Source of the DNA: Leguminivora glycinivorella
Taxonomy: Eukaryota > Arthropoda > Insecta > Lepidoptera > Tortricidae
Direction: 5' to 3'
DNA: 64,000 bases
NCBI RefSeq assembly: GCF_023078275.1
Contig: NC_062972.1
Coordinates: 15,393,691 to 15,457,690 of the forward strand
The translations under genes were made by a program, and so were the position numbers. Under the pieces are notes generated by a model. It was not told where the DNA came from. It saw nothing but the letters and a program-made list of their open reading frames with translations, and made no database searches. Position 1 is the first letter of the stretch. Each line of letters starts with the position of its first letter. Below, piece by piece: positions 32,011 through 43,565 of this stretch.

Positions 32011-32150
32011 TATGTTATTCGATAGTGTAAACGTCGCGAAAAATGGCATTAATTGTGCGGAAAACGTGAACAACGCTTCAAACGGTTACTTACTAGGTAT
32101 GTAGTTAGAACAATAAACTACATTTTTCGCGGCGTTTACGATATCAAGTA
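32011..32150. repeat. Foldback, AAACGTCGCGAAAAATG ... CATTTTTCGCGGCGTTTAC
   Basis: Arms of about 30 bp include GTGTAAACGTCGCGAAAAAT and its near inverse CATTTTTCGCGGCGTTTACG, with about 75 bp between. Confidence 0.6.
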
Positions 32151-32195
32151 ACGTCTTCTTATGGTAATGGTGGTGTTAAATATTTGTTTTATAAA

Positions 32196-32203
32196 GACAG
32201 AGG

Positions 32204-32299
<96 letters not shown>

Positions 32300-32303
32300 G
32301 AAA
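32196..32303. repeat. (GA)n microsatellite
   Basis: About 108 bp of GA repeats with a few GATA interruptions near both ends. Minus-strand frames of Ser-Leu repeats come from it. Confidence 0.95.
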
Positions 32304-32795
32304 GATTTTAATATAAAATGAAATCTTGCGCATTTTTAACACATGAATATAAAATGCAACTTTCTCGTCCGTTCTGGAAGATCAAGGGAGCCTTTACCAA
32401 TTGGTGTGGTAAAACAAATACTCATACTGTACTTATACATAGATTTATACACTACACTGTATACAAGACAAAGGTAATTTAATCTTTCTTTATTTACGCG
32501 ATGACGTTCTTTCCTCTGAAAAATCTCTGCTAATTTAAAACTGTCAATCACAACTCTCATTAATTTTCCGATTTCCGTATTATCCCTAAGAATAAGGTAA
32601 ACCTGATTATAAATTTAATGTACAACTTTTGACAGCACCCTCCTAAAACAGTGACGAATTTTACAAGACTTCTCATACATTTCGCATAGGGGGGTAGCAC
32701 GAGGAAATAATACAGTGATCTATCTTTTCAGCTTGTAAAATTACGGCTTTGTTCAATGTGTACATTAAATACGCGGTGATTACATATATTATGTA

Positions 32796-32979
32796 CTAGC
32801 TTTTGCCCGCGGCTTCGCTCGCGTTAGAAAGAGACAAAAAGCAGCCTATGTTACTCTCCATCCCTTTAACTATCTCCACTTAAAAAATCACGTCAATTCG
32901 TCGCGTCGCTCCGTTTTGCCGTGAAAGACGGAAAAACAAACAGACACACACACTTTCCCATTTATAATATTAGTACGGA
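32796..32979 (-). mobile_element. Lep1-type Helitron copy f (short form, full length)
   Basis: CTAGCTTTTGCCCGCGGCTT to ATAATATTAGTACGGA, 184 bp, with both termini present. TCGTCGCGTCGCTCCG shows a small internal repeat relative to copy g. Confidence 0.85.
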
Positions 32980-33185
32980 TTACCTAAAAGGTACATTTTA
33001 TTTATTTTATGTTGCTTAGAAATACAATATGTAATAATAAAAGTCGAATTCGGCTTCGGCCCACAATGTAAAACAGCAATACCTACATGAGTTAGTTATG
33101 TTATGAGTTTATGACATTCATGTTTCTTGTACTGAATGTCAACACTTCCTAAAGACCATCGTATCGTGTTAGATATGTCACGTCA

Positions 33186-33325
33186 AATTGTGTCGCTTAA
33201 CTTCAAAACTGGGTAAATCCATTTTGCTATAAGGTTGATAATCTTTCAGATCATATTATATTTTTTATATATTCAACCTTAAAGCAGAATGGATTTACCC
33301 AGGTTTGAAGTTAAGCGACTCAATT
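33186..33325. mobile_element. MITE with about 50-bp arms, ends AATTG(T/A)GTCGCTTAAC
   Basis: The left arm AATTGTGTCGCTTAACTTCA and the right arm GAAGTTAAGCGACTCAATT are inverted, and the pairing continues through GGGTAAATCCATT / AATGGATTTACCC to AAGGTTGA / TCAACCTT. The loop is AT-rich. Total 140 bp. Confidence 0.75.
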
Positions 33326-34003
33326 ATGTTTGCAATTTCGACATGTTTGCAATAACTTCAATCTTAAATAGGGAAGTGGAAGTCAAAAATAAAAGAGAAA
33401 AACAAATAACAAATATTTTACAATCTTACCTACTCAAGTTTTAATACAAACAGAAAATTTTAAAAGCATGATAAATTGTAACAACCATTCCAGAAAGTTA
33501 TATTGAGTGGAGCAATTAAGATAACTTTTACTGCCAGAATTAAAATTGTATTATTGCTTTTAAATCGTTATACACCATATAAAAAAGTAACAGTGTCCAT
33601 TTCGTTGCAAAAAATGTAATATTCTCGGGACTGTAAAACAAGTAATTGGATTTTCACAGTTAAGTGAAATTGATACATGAAAAATACACAAGTAGCCCGC
33701 AGTTTGTTTTGTAATAAAACAGTTGTTGACGTTTATTTCAGTTATTGTTCTGACATTTAATAAAATAGCAGAAAGTAATTAAATTTAACAGTTTTTGGTT
33801 AAATTCATTATGTGTACATAAAACTAACATAACTAATGTTTCATGTAGCTACATGTAAGCAAATTACGAATTCCTGATAACAAGTTATAGATGTTATTGT
33901 TTTGTTAATAATATAGTATTACATTAATTTTATCAATTCACTATACGTAAGATTAAGACGAAGAGCTGTGACCTATACCTAACCTATATCGTATCTAAAG
34001 TTA
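33326..34003. other. No gene seen
   Basis: AT-rich spacer without recognised features. Confidence 0.4.
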
Positions 34004-34250
34004 ATACATACATACATACAATCACGCCTGTATCCCATAAAGGGGTAGGCAGAACACATGAAATTAATAAAAAGCTTCAGTGCCACTCTTGGCAAATAAG
34101 GGGTTGAAAGAAAACGAAACTGTGACATTTCAGTGACAGGTTGCCAGCCTCTCGCCTACGCCACAATTTAACCCATATCCCATAGTCGCCTTCTACGACA
34201 CCCACGGGAAGAAAGGGGGTGGTGAAATTCTTAACCCGTCACCACACAGG
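34004..34250 (-). mobile_element. SINE-like repeat with (ATAC)n tail
   Basis: A (TACA)n tail at 34006-34020, then CACGCCTGTATCCCATAAAG, AGTGCCACTCTTGGCAAATA, GGTTGCCAGCCTCTCGCCTA, GACACCCACGGGAAGAAAGG and AACCCGTCACCACACAGG. This is a familiar lepidopteran interspersed repeat, here in reverse. A fragment recurs at about 63740-63797. Confidence 0.65.
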
Positions 34251-34297
34251 CTAAAGTTAATTTTGATGTAAATCAGAGTTCGAATCTGGCTCATTAG

Positions 34298-34404
34298 CCC
34301 ATTTCTCAAAGCTACACTTTACAAATTACAAGTGGTAGTCAATGTCTAATATGACAAGTTGAAAAGAGACTTGCGCGTGTTACTTGTAGCTTCGAGAAAT
34401 GGGC
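34298..34404. repeat. Inverted repeat GCCCATTTCTC ... GAGAAATGGGC
   Basis: GCCCATTTCTCAAAGCTACA is mirrored by TGTAGCTTCGAGAAATGGGC with one mismatch, about 65 bp apart. A small foldback element. Confidence 0.65.
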
Positions 34405-34689
34405 CCCTGGTCATTGTATCTTTTACTGAGTTACAGACTATTCAAACAGTGTCATGTCAGGTAGGGCAACGTAGGTGCAAGGTAATGCGAGACCGGCAAA
34501 CAAAACTACAAGCCTAGCAAGTGCGGTGTACTTAGCAATGCATGGTCGAGAAGTTTCCAAAGTTGCAGAACATTCCTCATGAGAATTTTCGGTAACTTCT
34601 GAGAATGTTCTCGAGAACGAGAATTTATCAGAATACTTAGTAACTTCGTAGTTTATACTATAATTTCGTCGAACTCAGCAAGTCAAGAC

Positions 34690-34760
34690 GTAGTCTCGTG
34701 GTAGTGCGCTGGCTTCGTATGCCGATGTTCTCAGGTTCGATCCTGACAGCGATCTTTTTG
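34690..34760 (+). repeat. tRNA-like sequence (SINE head or tRNA pseudogene)
   Basis: A-box-like GTCTCGTGGTAG and B-box GGTTCGATCC flank an anticodon-arm-like TGGC TTCGTAT GCCG, but no acceptor stem pairs across the ends. A T-run (TTTTTGTTTTT) follows directly. Probably a tRNA-derived SINE head without body. Confidence 0.5.
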
Positions 34761-35915
34761 TTTTTATTTTATTTTTTTGTATATACATATATTGGCATGA
34801 CCAAAAACAGGCATCAAGAAATAATAGTTCGGTACCTAATTTAAAAAAGTCAGGACTAAAACTGTGAAGTCTGAAAGTCGAAATGTTCCCTGGAGTAAAG
34901 TGAGAATTTAAGCAACTTATAGTGAGAATTTAGGTAACTTATCACTTATCAACAAAATAGCTAACTGTAATAGACAATATTATACCTATAATAACATATA
35001 GTTTTATATTATGCCCATTTAAACATTATTTCAAGTATATTCTCATGTTTAAATAATAAATTGCATGTTGCGGGAATGTTCTGCGAACATTCTCAAGAAT
35101 GTTTCCGCTTTTTGGGAATGTTCTACAATTTCTACATTACTAGGTGTACACGAAGCAAATGTCAGGCTGATGACGTGACGCTTGGCTCGCTAAGCTCGCT
35201 TACTTGTGGATGTCTTACAACGCGCTGATCATGGATTTTATGCACGTCGAACACCAGTTTATATATTTTCATACTTATAATACCAGTTTGCGTGAACACA
35301 TCGCTCGTTTAGTGATTGAAATAACAGTCCTGAAGAAAGAATCAATTAAGTGACCCCGGTAAAGGACGGCGTCTTTATAACAGTTTGCGGGTAACAAATG
35401 ACGGTCAAAGGTCGGAAATGTGCCTGAATACTTCTTTAGCAGATAATTTTGGGTCTTTGAAAATATATGACGGGACTGGCAATTCATTTAAAATATATCG
35501 GTTATATTATGCGTCTTTAGGACAATTTACTGGAATTTAATATCGCAATATCAGAAAGGTAAATTACACAAAAAATAACACGTGGAAAACAAATCTCATG
35601 TAAAAATGAAAAATTATCTTCATAATATGCAAAATACTATAAGGTAGGCACTTGTATTATTTAAAGTACCTACAGATCAACACTTTTGTGTTTAAAACAT
35701 AATTCACACTTACTCATAGCTATTTAACATAAAGCATATTGCATCGATAGGCAACATTGAAAACCAGAGGTTATTTTGAAGTCTATTCTTCCTAGAAGAC
35801 GGTGCGGTTGACCAATTTGGACGAACTTAAAGCAGTAGGACTTCGCGCGTTCAGTAGACTTACTTAACTAAGTAAGTAAGTAAGTAAGTACCTATCAACT
35901 GTTAAATTCTTAGAA
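34761..35915. other. No gene seen
   Basis: AT-rich. Includes GTAAGTAAGTAAGTAAGTA at about 35870-35890. Short frames only. Confidence 0.4.
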
Positions 35916-38250
35916 GTAAGGTCAGTGCGGGCAAGACCGGCATAGTTTATTTGAAATAAAGTTTGAGTGGATAAAACTCTATAATTAATGCAGTCTGGCG
36001 TAATGCGCATGGTCCTATGGGATAGCAAATATTATATTTTACAAAGCTTTTATAGTATTTTGGTGAAGTAAGGTACTTTTAAGTGATAAAAATCACTTTT
36101 TTTAAGGCTCGGCGGGTTGACCGTCCTCCCGCGATGAGCACAGAAAGACCGTCTAGTGCTTGTTGTCGCATAATTTCATATGAGACTAGGTTCCAAAATC
36201 ATGATCATTGTTATTTTACGTAATAACGGGGCAGAATGTGCTAGATAACTATTAAAATAACGTTGAAATTTTGAACATATAAGCATTTTTCTATTTATAA
36301 GGCAAGACCGGCATATGTCCCGTAGATGGGGTTCATAACCTTTTCTTTTCAGGTCCAGATATTGCATAATACTGTTTTTCCAACGAACACCTGCGAAAAC
36401 AATTTAGTCACGATATTACAGGCTCATATAAATCCAACTACTTATCTGTTTTTGAAACTATGTTAATTAAGAAAACGTAATAGGATATTAAGATACGTGA
36501 ATTAGTTTGGTAACATTTCTTAGCAATGCTTGGTTTTGCTATAGTCACTACAGTATGAACGAATGCGAAATTTTTTACATCACACTCGCACACTAAATGT
36601 GATTTTACACGCAGGCGGAGCGTGAGTTATAGAAAAATCGTTCTCCCAAGGGAGTTATGAAATTTCTAGTACCGTATTCAATTTTTTTTATCTTTTTACA
36701 TATTTTTATGTTGCAAGTGTGATGAAAAACATTGTGTGTAACTCGGGGAGTATGAATATTACAAACTCGAGTCTTGGAGGAGCTGAGTGGTTCTTTTCTG
36801 TTCAAGGATTTTATGTTGCCAATATAACATATTAATTCAATGAAAAGAGTTTTGACATTATATTTCATGATCGTTTATAAATTGTTGTAGATTAAGTTCG
36901 TACTACTGATTTGCAGTAGGTATATTCATTATTAATATTTTGGTAATTTCCTCATAGGTGACGTGAAAAATTGTATATGTCACATGGTAGCAAAATTATT
37001 TCCACCTTGAGCGTTAATACTTGAATCCCTCACTACGCTCAGGATTCTAATTTTGAATCCCGAGCGTAGCGAGATTCCTTTACTTCGTTCAGGATTCAAT
37101 AAACACCCTTTGCCCATTTTGCTTGATTACGACTTCAAAAACTCATAGTAGAGATTCAGATGTCATTAATACATAAATATTTACATAAATATTTGTATAC
37201 TTAATACACAAATATTTGTTTCAGTTATTAAAAATAGCAAACAATATACAAGTCATGTCTATACATCTTCCGAAGAATGTATCGATAGAATCTCGAGGGA
37301 GACGAAATGATTTTGCTTGAGAAGTGCACAGTTTGTGCCACTAGTCATAGTTTCGATATGACCCTCTGTGCCTCCAGGGTTCAGTTTCTGCCGTCTGACG
37401 AACAACCTTTATCAAATTTATGTTTTGTCAAAGGTGCGCAAATATTATGTTTTCTGTTTAAATAAATAATTGGATTCAAAATGCTTACTTTTATTTCTAA
37501 AATACATAACTCTCTTTTGAAATATTTGTCGCCGCATGTTGCACAATCTATACAAACACTATTACCAACTTAAATATGATGATGAGTAATGCAGTGTAAG
37601 TAGGCTTAGTTCTGTTCACCACTTATAATTCTTCACAACTATGTCATTTTTATTTAATACTTTCGAATGATATTAGTAACACCATACGAATCATTACCAA
37701 AACTGTATTTCAAAGTTAAAATCAAAAACGGTACAACTATCATAAGCCAAAAACGTACTTATATATTGATATTGTTTACAATCGACTTATTTCCAATAAA
37801 GCCTAAAAAAGGTTGGCAACTCCTTGTTTATCGTATGCCGGTCTTGCCTTTCTCTTTTATGCCGGACTTTCTGAGTATGCACTTCTAAGTTACATATTTC
37901 AGAACATAAAACAAGAAATTGAACGCGTTTTGAGTAGATTAATAGTACTAGTCAGAAAGAACGGTTATTAAATGACTACGTTACACACATGATATACAAA
38001 TATTCCGACTGCTTCTATTTTATTTTAATTTTTTGCGGAACCACGTTGAACTCGATGCTCGAGTTCGAAACACGAATCAAGTTTATTGTTAACTAGTGTT
38101 CGTCCTAGGGATATGTATTCAAGACCAATGGCTTAAGGATGAAAAGCTGGTATACCTTCGGAGGTGTGAGAGGCGTAGATATATTAACACAAAAGTTATT
38201 GTCAATAGACGGTCTTTCCGGGTAGACGGTCTTCCCCACACTGACCTTAC
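35916..38250. mobile_element. 2.3-kb DNA element with 24-bp inverted ends and subterminal repeats
   Basis: Left end GTAAGGTCAGTGCGGGCAAG then ACCG. The right end is its inverse with three differences (CGGTCTTCCCCACACTGACC, then TTAC). GCAAGACCGGCATA occurs near the left end, again at 36302-36315, and inverted at 37834-37847. AAGACCGTCTA occurs at about 36145 and twice inverted at 38206-38233. Such clustered subterminal motifs resemble transposase-binding sites. The inside is AT-rich, with a palindromic GAATCC...GAGCGTAG cluster at 37019-37101 and no frame longer than about 90 codons, so it is non-autonomous or internally deleted. Superfamily not assigned. Confidence 0.65.
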
Positions 38251-39330
38251 TTAAGCTTTAAAGCTTTTATTAGACAGGTGAAGTTTACAAATTTATTGGA
38301 GATAAAAGCTACGTTTTCCAGAAGTTTGCCTCCGTCATTTGATACATTTTTAAACATTGACTATGTTCATGACATTATAACTCAGTTTTTATTTTCTGCG
38401 TGTCCACTTTTGTTACTGAATTTTATAGGCTAACTCAAAACTAAATGTACTTTTACGGACATCTAGTTGGTCTTCCTAATCAGGCCCCCTTTATTCGTTT
38501 TCAAGTATTATATGTGTATTTTGAGAGAATTGTTCAAAAAAATCAAATGTTGAATTTGCTCTTTATCAACATGCTGACGAAATATCCTATACAAAGTATT
38601 ATACTAATAAATAAATACTCCAATGGCGTCTTATTAAATGTTCATTGATTCGTATTATAAATTCAAAGGGAACCTAAAATGTTGCGGAAATCCGAATTCT
38701 AGTGAATAGGGTGAGACAATTTTAAAGGGCATCGAATATAAGGCCCTCAATAAATTGATCTGAGTCAACATGATTGCGGGGAAAGATGTGGGTGTTGGGG
38801 CGTTACTCGACTCGTATTTAACTGTCAAAGTCGCATTATTTAAAAATGAATAGGTAGTGGTTACTATCGCAAAATGATTATTTGAAATCTTGATTCGATG
38901 AACATTTGATAGTATCAAAACCTAGGTACAAAAAAAAACAATGCGACAAAAACGACTTTGCTTTATTAAGACTTTATGGTTTGTACTAGTTTGATTACCA
39001 CACTTTTTTGATTAAATTGAATTGAATGTGTCTATTTGACAGGTGATTCTACCTATACGACAAATTCCGATGTTAATTGCATCAACGGAGAATCAACACA
39101 AAACATCGGTTTTGGCAAGTTGAAGAAAGCTCATGATGTACTTCGGGAACATTGACAGTTTTATTAAGGACTCTTGTCAACGGTTGTCTAATTTCGGGGC
39201 GGAACTGTAATTTCGAACCTTTATATAACAGATCCGCGAATTAATATCGCTTGCTAAGATAAAATTTTTATGGAAACATTTGAAACAATCTTGAAGAAAT
39301 TAATTATTGAAATATTACCAAACAAGGCTT
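38251..39330. other. No gene seen
   Basis: AT-rich unique-looking sequence. Frames below 90 codons and without motifs. Confidence 0.4.
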
Positions 39331-39535
39331 ACGCCGTGTCTTGCGTGGGCGGCGGTCGCGCGACCGTCGCCGTAAGACGCGCCCCAGGCGGCGTGGCGGT
39401 GGCGTGGCACGTGCCGTGCCGCCTGGGGGCGCGTCTTACGTCTTTCCTATACAAAATGTACTGAGGAGACGTTTTTTGAATTACATTCAGGCGGCGTGGC
39501 GGAGACGTCCGTTGCGCGCCCCGAGACATGCGTCT
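39331..39535. mobile_element. CpG-rich palindromic element, copy 1
   Basis: Begins CCGTGTCTTGCGTGGGCG-type sequence, then GGTCGCGCGACCGTCGCC, then a hairpin GTAAGACGCGCCCCAGGCGG / CCGCCTGGGGGCGCGTCTTA at 39371-39440. The GC and CpG content contrasts sharply with AT-rich flanks. It shares its first 30 or so bases with 46641. The long frames here are palindrome artefacts. Confidence 0.65.
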
Positions 39536-39669
39536 TATGAGTGTGGATGGTCCCTTAAGTCTACTTTCGAGGTCTACTTATTTGGTTAAATGAATTTCAC
39601 ACCAAATAAGTAGCGGGCATAAGCCACCGTGAAATAAATCCCGGGAGAAATGTGCCTCTATTAGGCGAG

Positions 39670-39800
39670 TACAGTCAACAACACAGCTGTGAATACAGAC
39701 AAAGTGCCACAAATATGTATACAGACCCTAATGTACAGGCAATAAAGTTCTGTATACATATTTTTCGCACTTTGTATTCACAGCTGTGTTGTTGACTGTA
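39670..39800. mobile_element. Tc1/mariner-type MITE, nearly perfect palindrome
   Basis: 131 bp: TACAGTCAACAACACAGCTG and its inverse CAGCTGTGTTGTTGACTGTA end the element, and pairing extends through CAAAGTGC and ATATGTATACAGA. TA edges and CAGT termini fit a TA target duplication. It shares TACAGTCAAC with the MITE at 14406. Confidence 0.8.
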
Positions 39801-40074
39801 CAGTGGAGTGTAATTATTTACCCGCCTCGTTCAGAACTGAAACTACTAAAATGTAGTTTGACATTTGTTGGGAACTTACAGTAGGGTCAACAGGAAAACC
39901 GAGTTCGGAATTACTGCTGGCTGAATTTAAGTACCGTACCGTACAGTTTAAAAATGTGGCTACGAATTTTAGTGAGCTCATATTTGTACAAGTAGTAGTA
40001 GTTCGTTTCTGAAAGCGTTTAGCAAAGATTATATACGTTTTTAAATTATTAATTTAAAATAAAATGAAAGCTAG

Positions 40075-40165
40075 CAGGCTAGCATGGTCGCATGATAAAT
40101 GATATAACGCCAGGCTGTCCTTTTTGTACTATTCGTAAGTATGATAGGGCCGCAGGCGCACCGAT
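40075..40165. repeat. Worn relative of the 1181 foldback
   Basis: AGCATGGTCGCATGATAAAT, GCCAGGCTGTCC and AAGTATGATAGGGCCGC parallel the element at about 1165-1254, with many changes. Confidence 0.45.
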
Positions 40166-40245
40166 GCGATACCTAAATAATCGATAAAGTTTATCCAACT
40201 TGTGTGCTAAATATGCCCGCTGATTTGTTTATGTATGTGTGTATG

Positions 40246-40395
40246 TATAAACTCTTTATTGTACAAAACACAAATATGACACAGGATATACAGTACTAAG
40301 GCGTACTTATCCCTTTAAGGGATTTCTTCCAGCTAACCTTTGAGTGTAGGTGAAATGTGATGAAGAATGGTAGACAGAATAGCACATAGTGCAAC
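40246..40395 (-). repeat. LINE 3' tail (antisense)
   Basis: ATAAACTCTTTATTGTACAA, then CACAAATATGACACAGG, resembles the antisense poly-A-side end of a lepidopteran LINE, like the tail at 14041. No coding part. Confidence 0.4.
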
Positions 40396-42019
40396 TAATT
40401 ATTCAGAATAGTCATTATGGGTGGTACAATGAACTTATTAGCGAAACGATCGTTTCATAAAAGAAGAAGGATAAGTACAATTGAGCAGCTATTCATTATG
40501 TCGCCATTTTTAATGCTGGGGAAATGCTTTTGACCATGACTCGGTTCGGGGGAACCAGGGGCCGCGATCGGATGATGGAATGACCAATGTAGGACTACAG
40601 TCTATAACTTCTAAATTCCGCTTTGGGTGGAGTGCCGTATGGTCACTATTAAGCATTCGACTGCGAGATAATTAATGTCTCCTAGGCGCAGCATGCAAAC
40701 ATAGCAACTGGCTGGATAACACTGAAATACTTATATAATGCGAAAATGATACTCTAAAACTAAGTAAATAAAATCAAGCAGGTATACGCTGTTCATCACA
40801 AGTCACTGAAGAATTTTTAAACTATTTGAACTTTACAAAAATTCAATACCAATGGAAAAAGCGTTCACGATTAAGTTATGTTCCTATTATAAGATAAATA
40901 AATAGTAAAAAATAGCAACGTACCTATACTAAAATGCTATCCCTACAGGATAAGCGGCTTACCAGTTACAGGATGATCGCTGCTCTGGACCGGGTGAAGT
41001 TTTGAATAAAAGGAATACTGTGCTACTGCAGTTTTATCTAGATAAAGACTTACATCCCCGCGTTAAATAACAGTATAATCGTCGTAAAATGGGTGTAGCT
41101 GTAACATCAATTCCAAAATAAATCGCAGATATTATTTTGAAGCATAAAAAAATAATTTACTCTTTATTGGGACACCTCAGTAGAAATCAACAGATAAATA
41201 ATAAAAGCAGTGATTATAATGTAGACGCAGGCAACATAAGAATATAAATGGCCTCGAGCGAAGATTAAATACAAACATTATCGGTTTTATTTATTCTGCA
41301 TTTTCTATTATTCTATTTATTTTCTATAGTTACTGCCTATAGCTAGTATTCGATTATCATTAATATTCAATACTAGGTAAGGTATTGCTGTATTTTTATA
41401 TAAAATAATTTCAATATAACTCATTACATTTGTATTACCAGAACTGAACAGTTATGTTGACTGTACTTTTCCGCTTAGGTACAAAACTTGGCTTAAGACC
41501 TAATACGGCACTAAGAAGTTTCCAGAGTCAGAGGTGTATGTATTTCTAAAGACAAACCAACAAACATTCTCGGATTCCAAGCGCAAGTTGGAAGCTCTAA
41601 GTCATGTATTTTGAACTAACTTGGGGACGTCAAAACGTTCCATTCAACGCCCGTTTTCAACATCATAATTCATTATAACAGAACAATAGTGTTGGTGAAA
41701 ATGAAGTAGATGAATTTTATACACATAATATTACATTATACATAATTACCAAATCCAATCGGAATGGTATTTCCGACTTTGGACTTATATTTTTTTTTTC
41801 AACATAGTAGCATGATAGAGAGCTATTGAATGTACCTTTATTACAATATGAGTAGACACTTAGACAGAGATAATGCTTTTATTTATACAAGAATTACAAA
41901 ATGACAGACACTTTTGGAGCGTTGTTTTATCACAAAAAGAAACAATCTGTTGTCTTATTGGTAAAAGCAATTATTATTTTACATGTGAAGAGATCAGAGG
42001 GTGCATAGGTAATAAATAT
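40396..42019. other. No gene seen
   Basis: About 1.6 kb of AT-rich sequence. No exon-like frame or named repeat. Confidence 0.4.
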
Positions 42020-42276
42020 ATTAATAAATAAATAAATATTGGGGACACCTTACACAGATCAACTTAGCCCCAAATTAAGCAAAGCTTGTACTATGGGTGC
42101 TAAGCGACGATATACATACTTAAATAGATAAATACATACTTATATACATAGAAAACATCCATGACTCAGGAACAAATGTCAGTGCTCATCACACAAATAA
42201 ATGCCCTTACCGGGATTCGAACCCAGGACCGCGGCTTAGCAGGCAGGGTCACTACCGACTGAGCCAGACCGGTCGT
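42020..42276 (-). mobile_element. tRNA-derived SINE, full length
   Basis: In minus-strand sense: GACGACCGGTCTGGCTCAGT, B box GGTTCGAATCC, GGTAAGGGCATTTATTTGTG, GTATGTATATCGTCGCTTAG, GCTAAGTTGATCTGTGTAAG, GTGTCCCC and an (AATA)n tail. The head, body and tail are all present. Confidence 0.85.
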
Positions 42277-42421
42277 CATGCCGTATTAATACTATGCATA
42301 CTGCTATGACTACTGACTGTACTTACATTACACATATGGGTATTAAACAGCTACACAGTTTGACGAAGCATTAAATTAACTAAGGTAATTGTAAATATTT
42401 AAAAATATTTTAAGCGGGTTA

Positions 42422-42920
42422 GGGTCAATTCTCCATACAAACGCTCTCGACTATTTCCTCCCTGGTTTTTGAAGATAGAGCAATGATTTTTTCAACACAG
42501 ATTGTTATTATTTTTATCTGTGTTGGACCGTTTTGATTTTTTTTATATTCTGTTTTTAAAGATTCTAGAGCCAATCAAAAATTTCCAAAAACGGCCTTTT
42601 TCATTGTGGCGCAAAAAAAGGTGTGATACTCAAGATTGGTAACAATTAACCAAAAAAACTAAACGGTCCGACATAAATTATTCCATTGTATTCAGATTCT
42701 CAAATTTCGTTCCGATTGATTAAGTTTTGAAGGAGGAAAGAGTCGAGAGCGGAACCTCGATTTTAAAGATTTTTTTGAAATATCTTTTGACTGAGTTGTT
42801 CTTAATGGACAATTTTTTTCGATAAATCTAGTTAATAACACTTGTATATTTAACTAAAATTCCCAAATTGAAAGGGGGGCTCCTTTCCATTTTAGCATTT
42901 TCGCTACCGTATCCTCTTAA
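42422..42920 (-). mobile_element. TTAA element, copy 2 (one end lost)
   Basis: Reverse-oriented homologue of 15685-16207. The right end CTACCGTATCCTCTTAA is intact with TTAA at 42917. At the left, the terminal GACGATACGGTAG is missing and the copy starts at GGGTCAATTCTCCATACAAA. Inner words (TCCTCCCTGGTTTTTGAAGA, ATTTCGTTCCGATTGATTAA) match copy 1 closely. Confidence 0.75.
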
Positions 42921-43060
42921 GTCGATATAACGTTCGACATGTACACGCATACTGTGCATGCTTCGCGCTCTCGACATGTAAAGGAGGGGTCGCTACTCTT
43001 GAGAAAGATCCTCGGAAATGGATCGAAACATGTCGAACGTTATATCGACTTAACACGTGA
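42921..43060 (+). ncRNA. Hammerhead-ribozyme-like unit, copy b (perfect 22-bp arm)
   Basis: GTCGATATAACGTTCGACAT, GT at 42921-42942 pairs perfectly with ACATGTCGAACGTTATATCG, AC at 43028-43049, placed as stem III of a type III hammerhead. On the 3' side the order is CTTGAGAAA, stem GATCC / GGATC and GAAA. On the 5' side U and A follow the arm, the position of the U-H cleavage site. The first box departs from CTGANGA and stem I is unclear, so the copy is probably inactive now. Confidence 0.4.
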
Positions 43061-43105
43061 GTAACCCGCTTAAAATATTTTTAAATAAGGGAGTTTTGTA
43101 GTTAA

Positions 43106-43499
43106 ATTAGTAAATATTGTTAAATGTTACTTAAAAAAATATTGTTATAGAAGCCGATTTCATTTTACATACCCCCAAAGAAACATTGATACAAACCAAC
43201 ACTCAGATAAAAGGGCTCAAATAATGAAGATCTTTAATCAAACGCGATATAAACCCATTCTAGCCCAAGGGCTGCCATAAAGTTCCGTACAGGCCTCGCA
43301 ATGGGTTTTATAGGTCGAAATGCAACTTTTATTGTCTACTCGTGATCGAGTGCTTGTATGGACAGATAATGGGTGTAAAGAAGGACTCACTGTGTTCTTA
43401 CTATTCCAGTTCAAGTTGTCAATTATTTCTGTTTTACCAGAGTTTATTCATTGTAATAATGATTACAATAATCGTCAAGAAAAAAGCGTATTTCCAATT
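43106..43499. other. No gene seen
   Basis: Overlapping plus-strand frames of 76-86 codons start at 43320 and 43342 but carry no motif. Sequence near their end resembles a LINE 3' end. Confidence 0.35.
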
Positions 43500-43565
43500 G
43501 AAAAGTCGGCAACGCACTTTCAACTTATTTGGTGTTACAGGTGTCCATAAGCTGCCGTATTTGTT
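43500..43565 (+). repeat. LINE 3'-end remnant
   Basis: AAAAGTCGGCAACGCACTTT, GGTGTTACAGGTGTCCATAA and GCTGCCG parallel the end of the LINE at 52740-52800 (AAAGGTCGGCAACGCATAAG, GTCCATGGGCGGCG). Confidence 0.5.

Larger units (their letters stand above)
42394..43105. mobile_element. Inverted pair of element tails enclosing the hammerhead-like unit and a nested TTAA element
   Basis: At 42394-42421 the sequence ATATTTAAAAATATTTTAAG, CGGGTTA is the inverse of 43062-43086 (TAACCCGCTTAAAATATTTT, TAAAT). Between them lie the TTAA element (42422-42920) and the hammerhead-like unit (42921-43060). The 3' side then runs AGGGAGTTTTGTAGTTAAAT, homologous to the end of the retroposon at 12191. Confidence 0.65.

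Noticed and set aside
32136..32342. Ser-Leu repeat protein
   Set aside because: It is a translation of the (GA)n microsatellite.
34690..34760. Functional tRNA gene with a CGT anticodon
   Set aside because: Anticodon and T arms can be drawn, but no acceptor stem closes.
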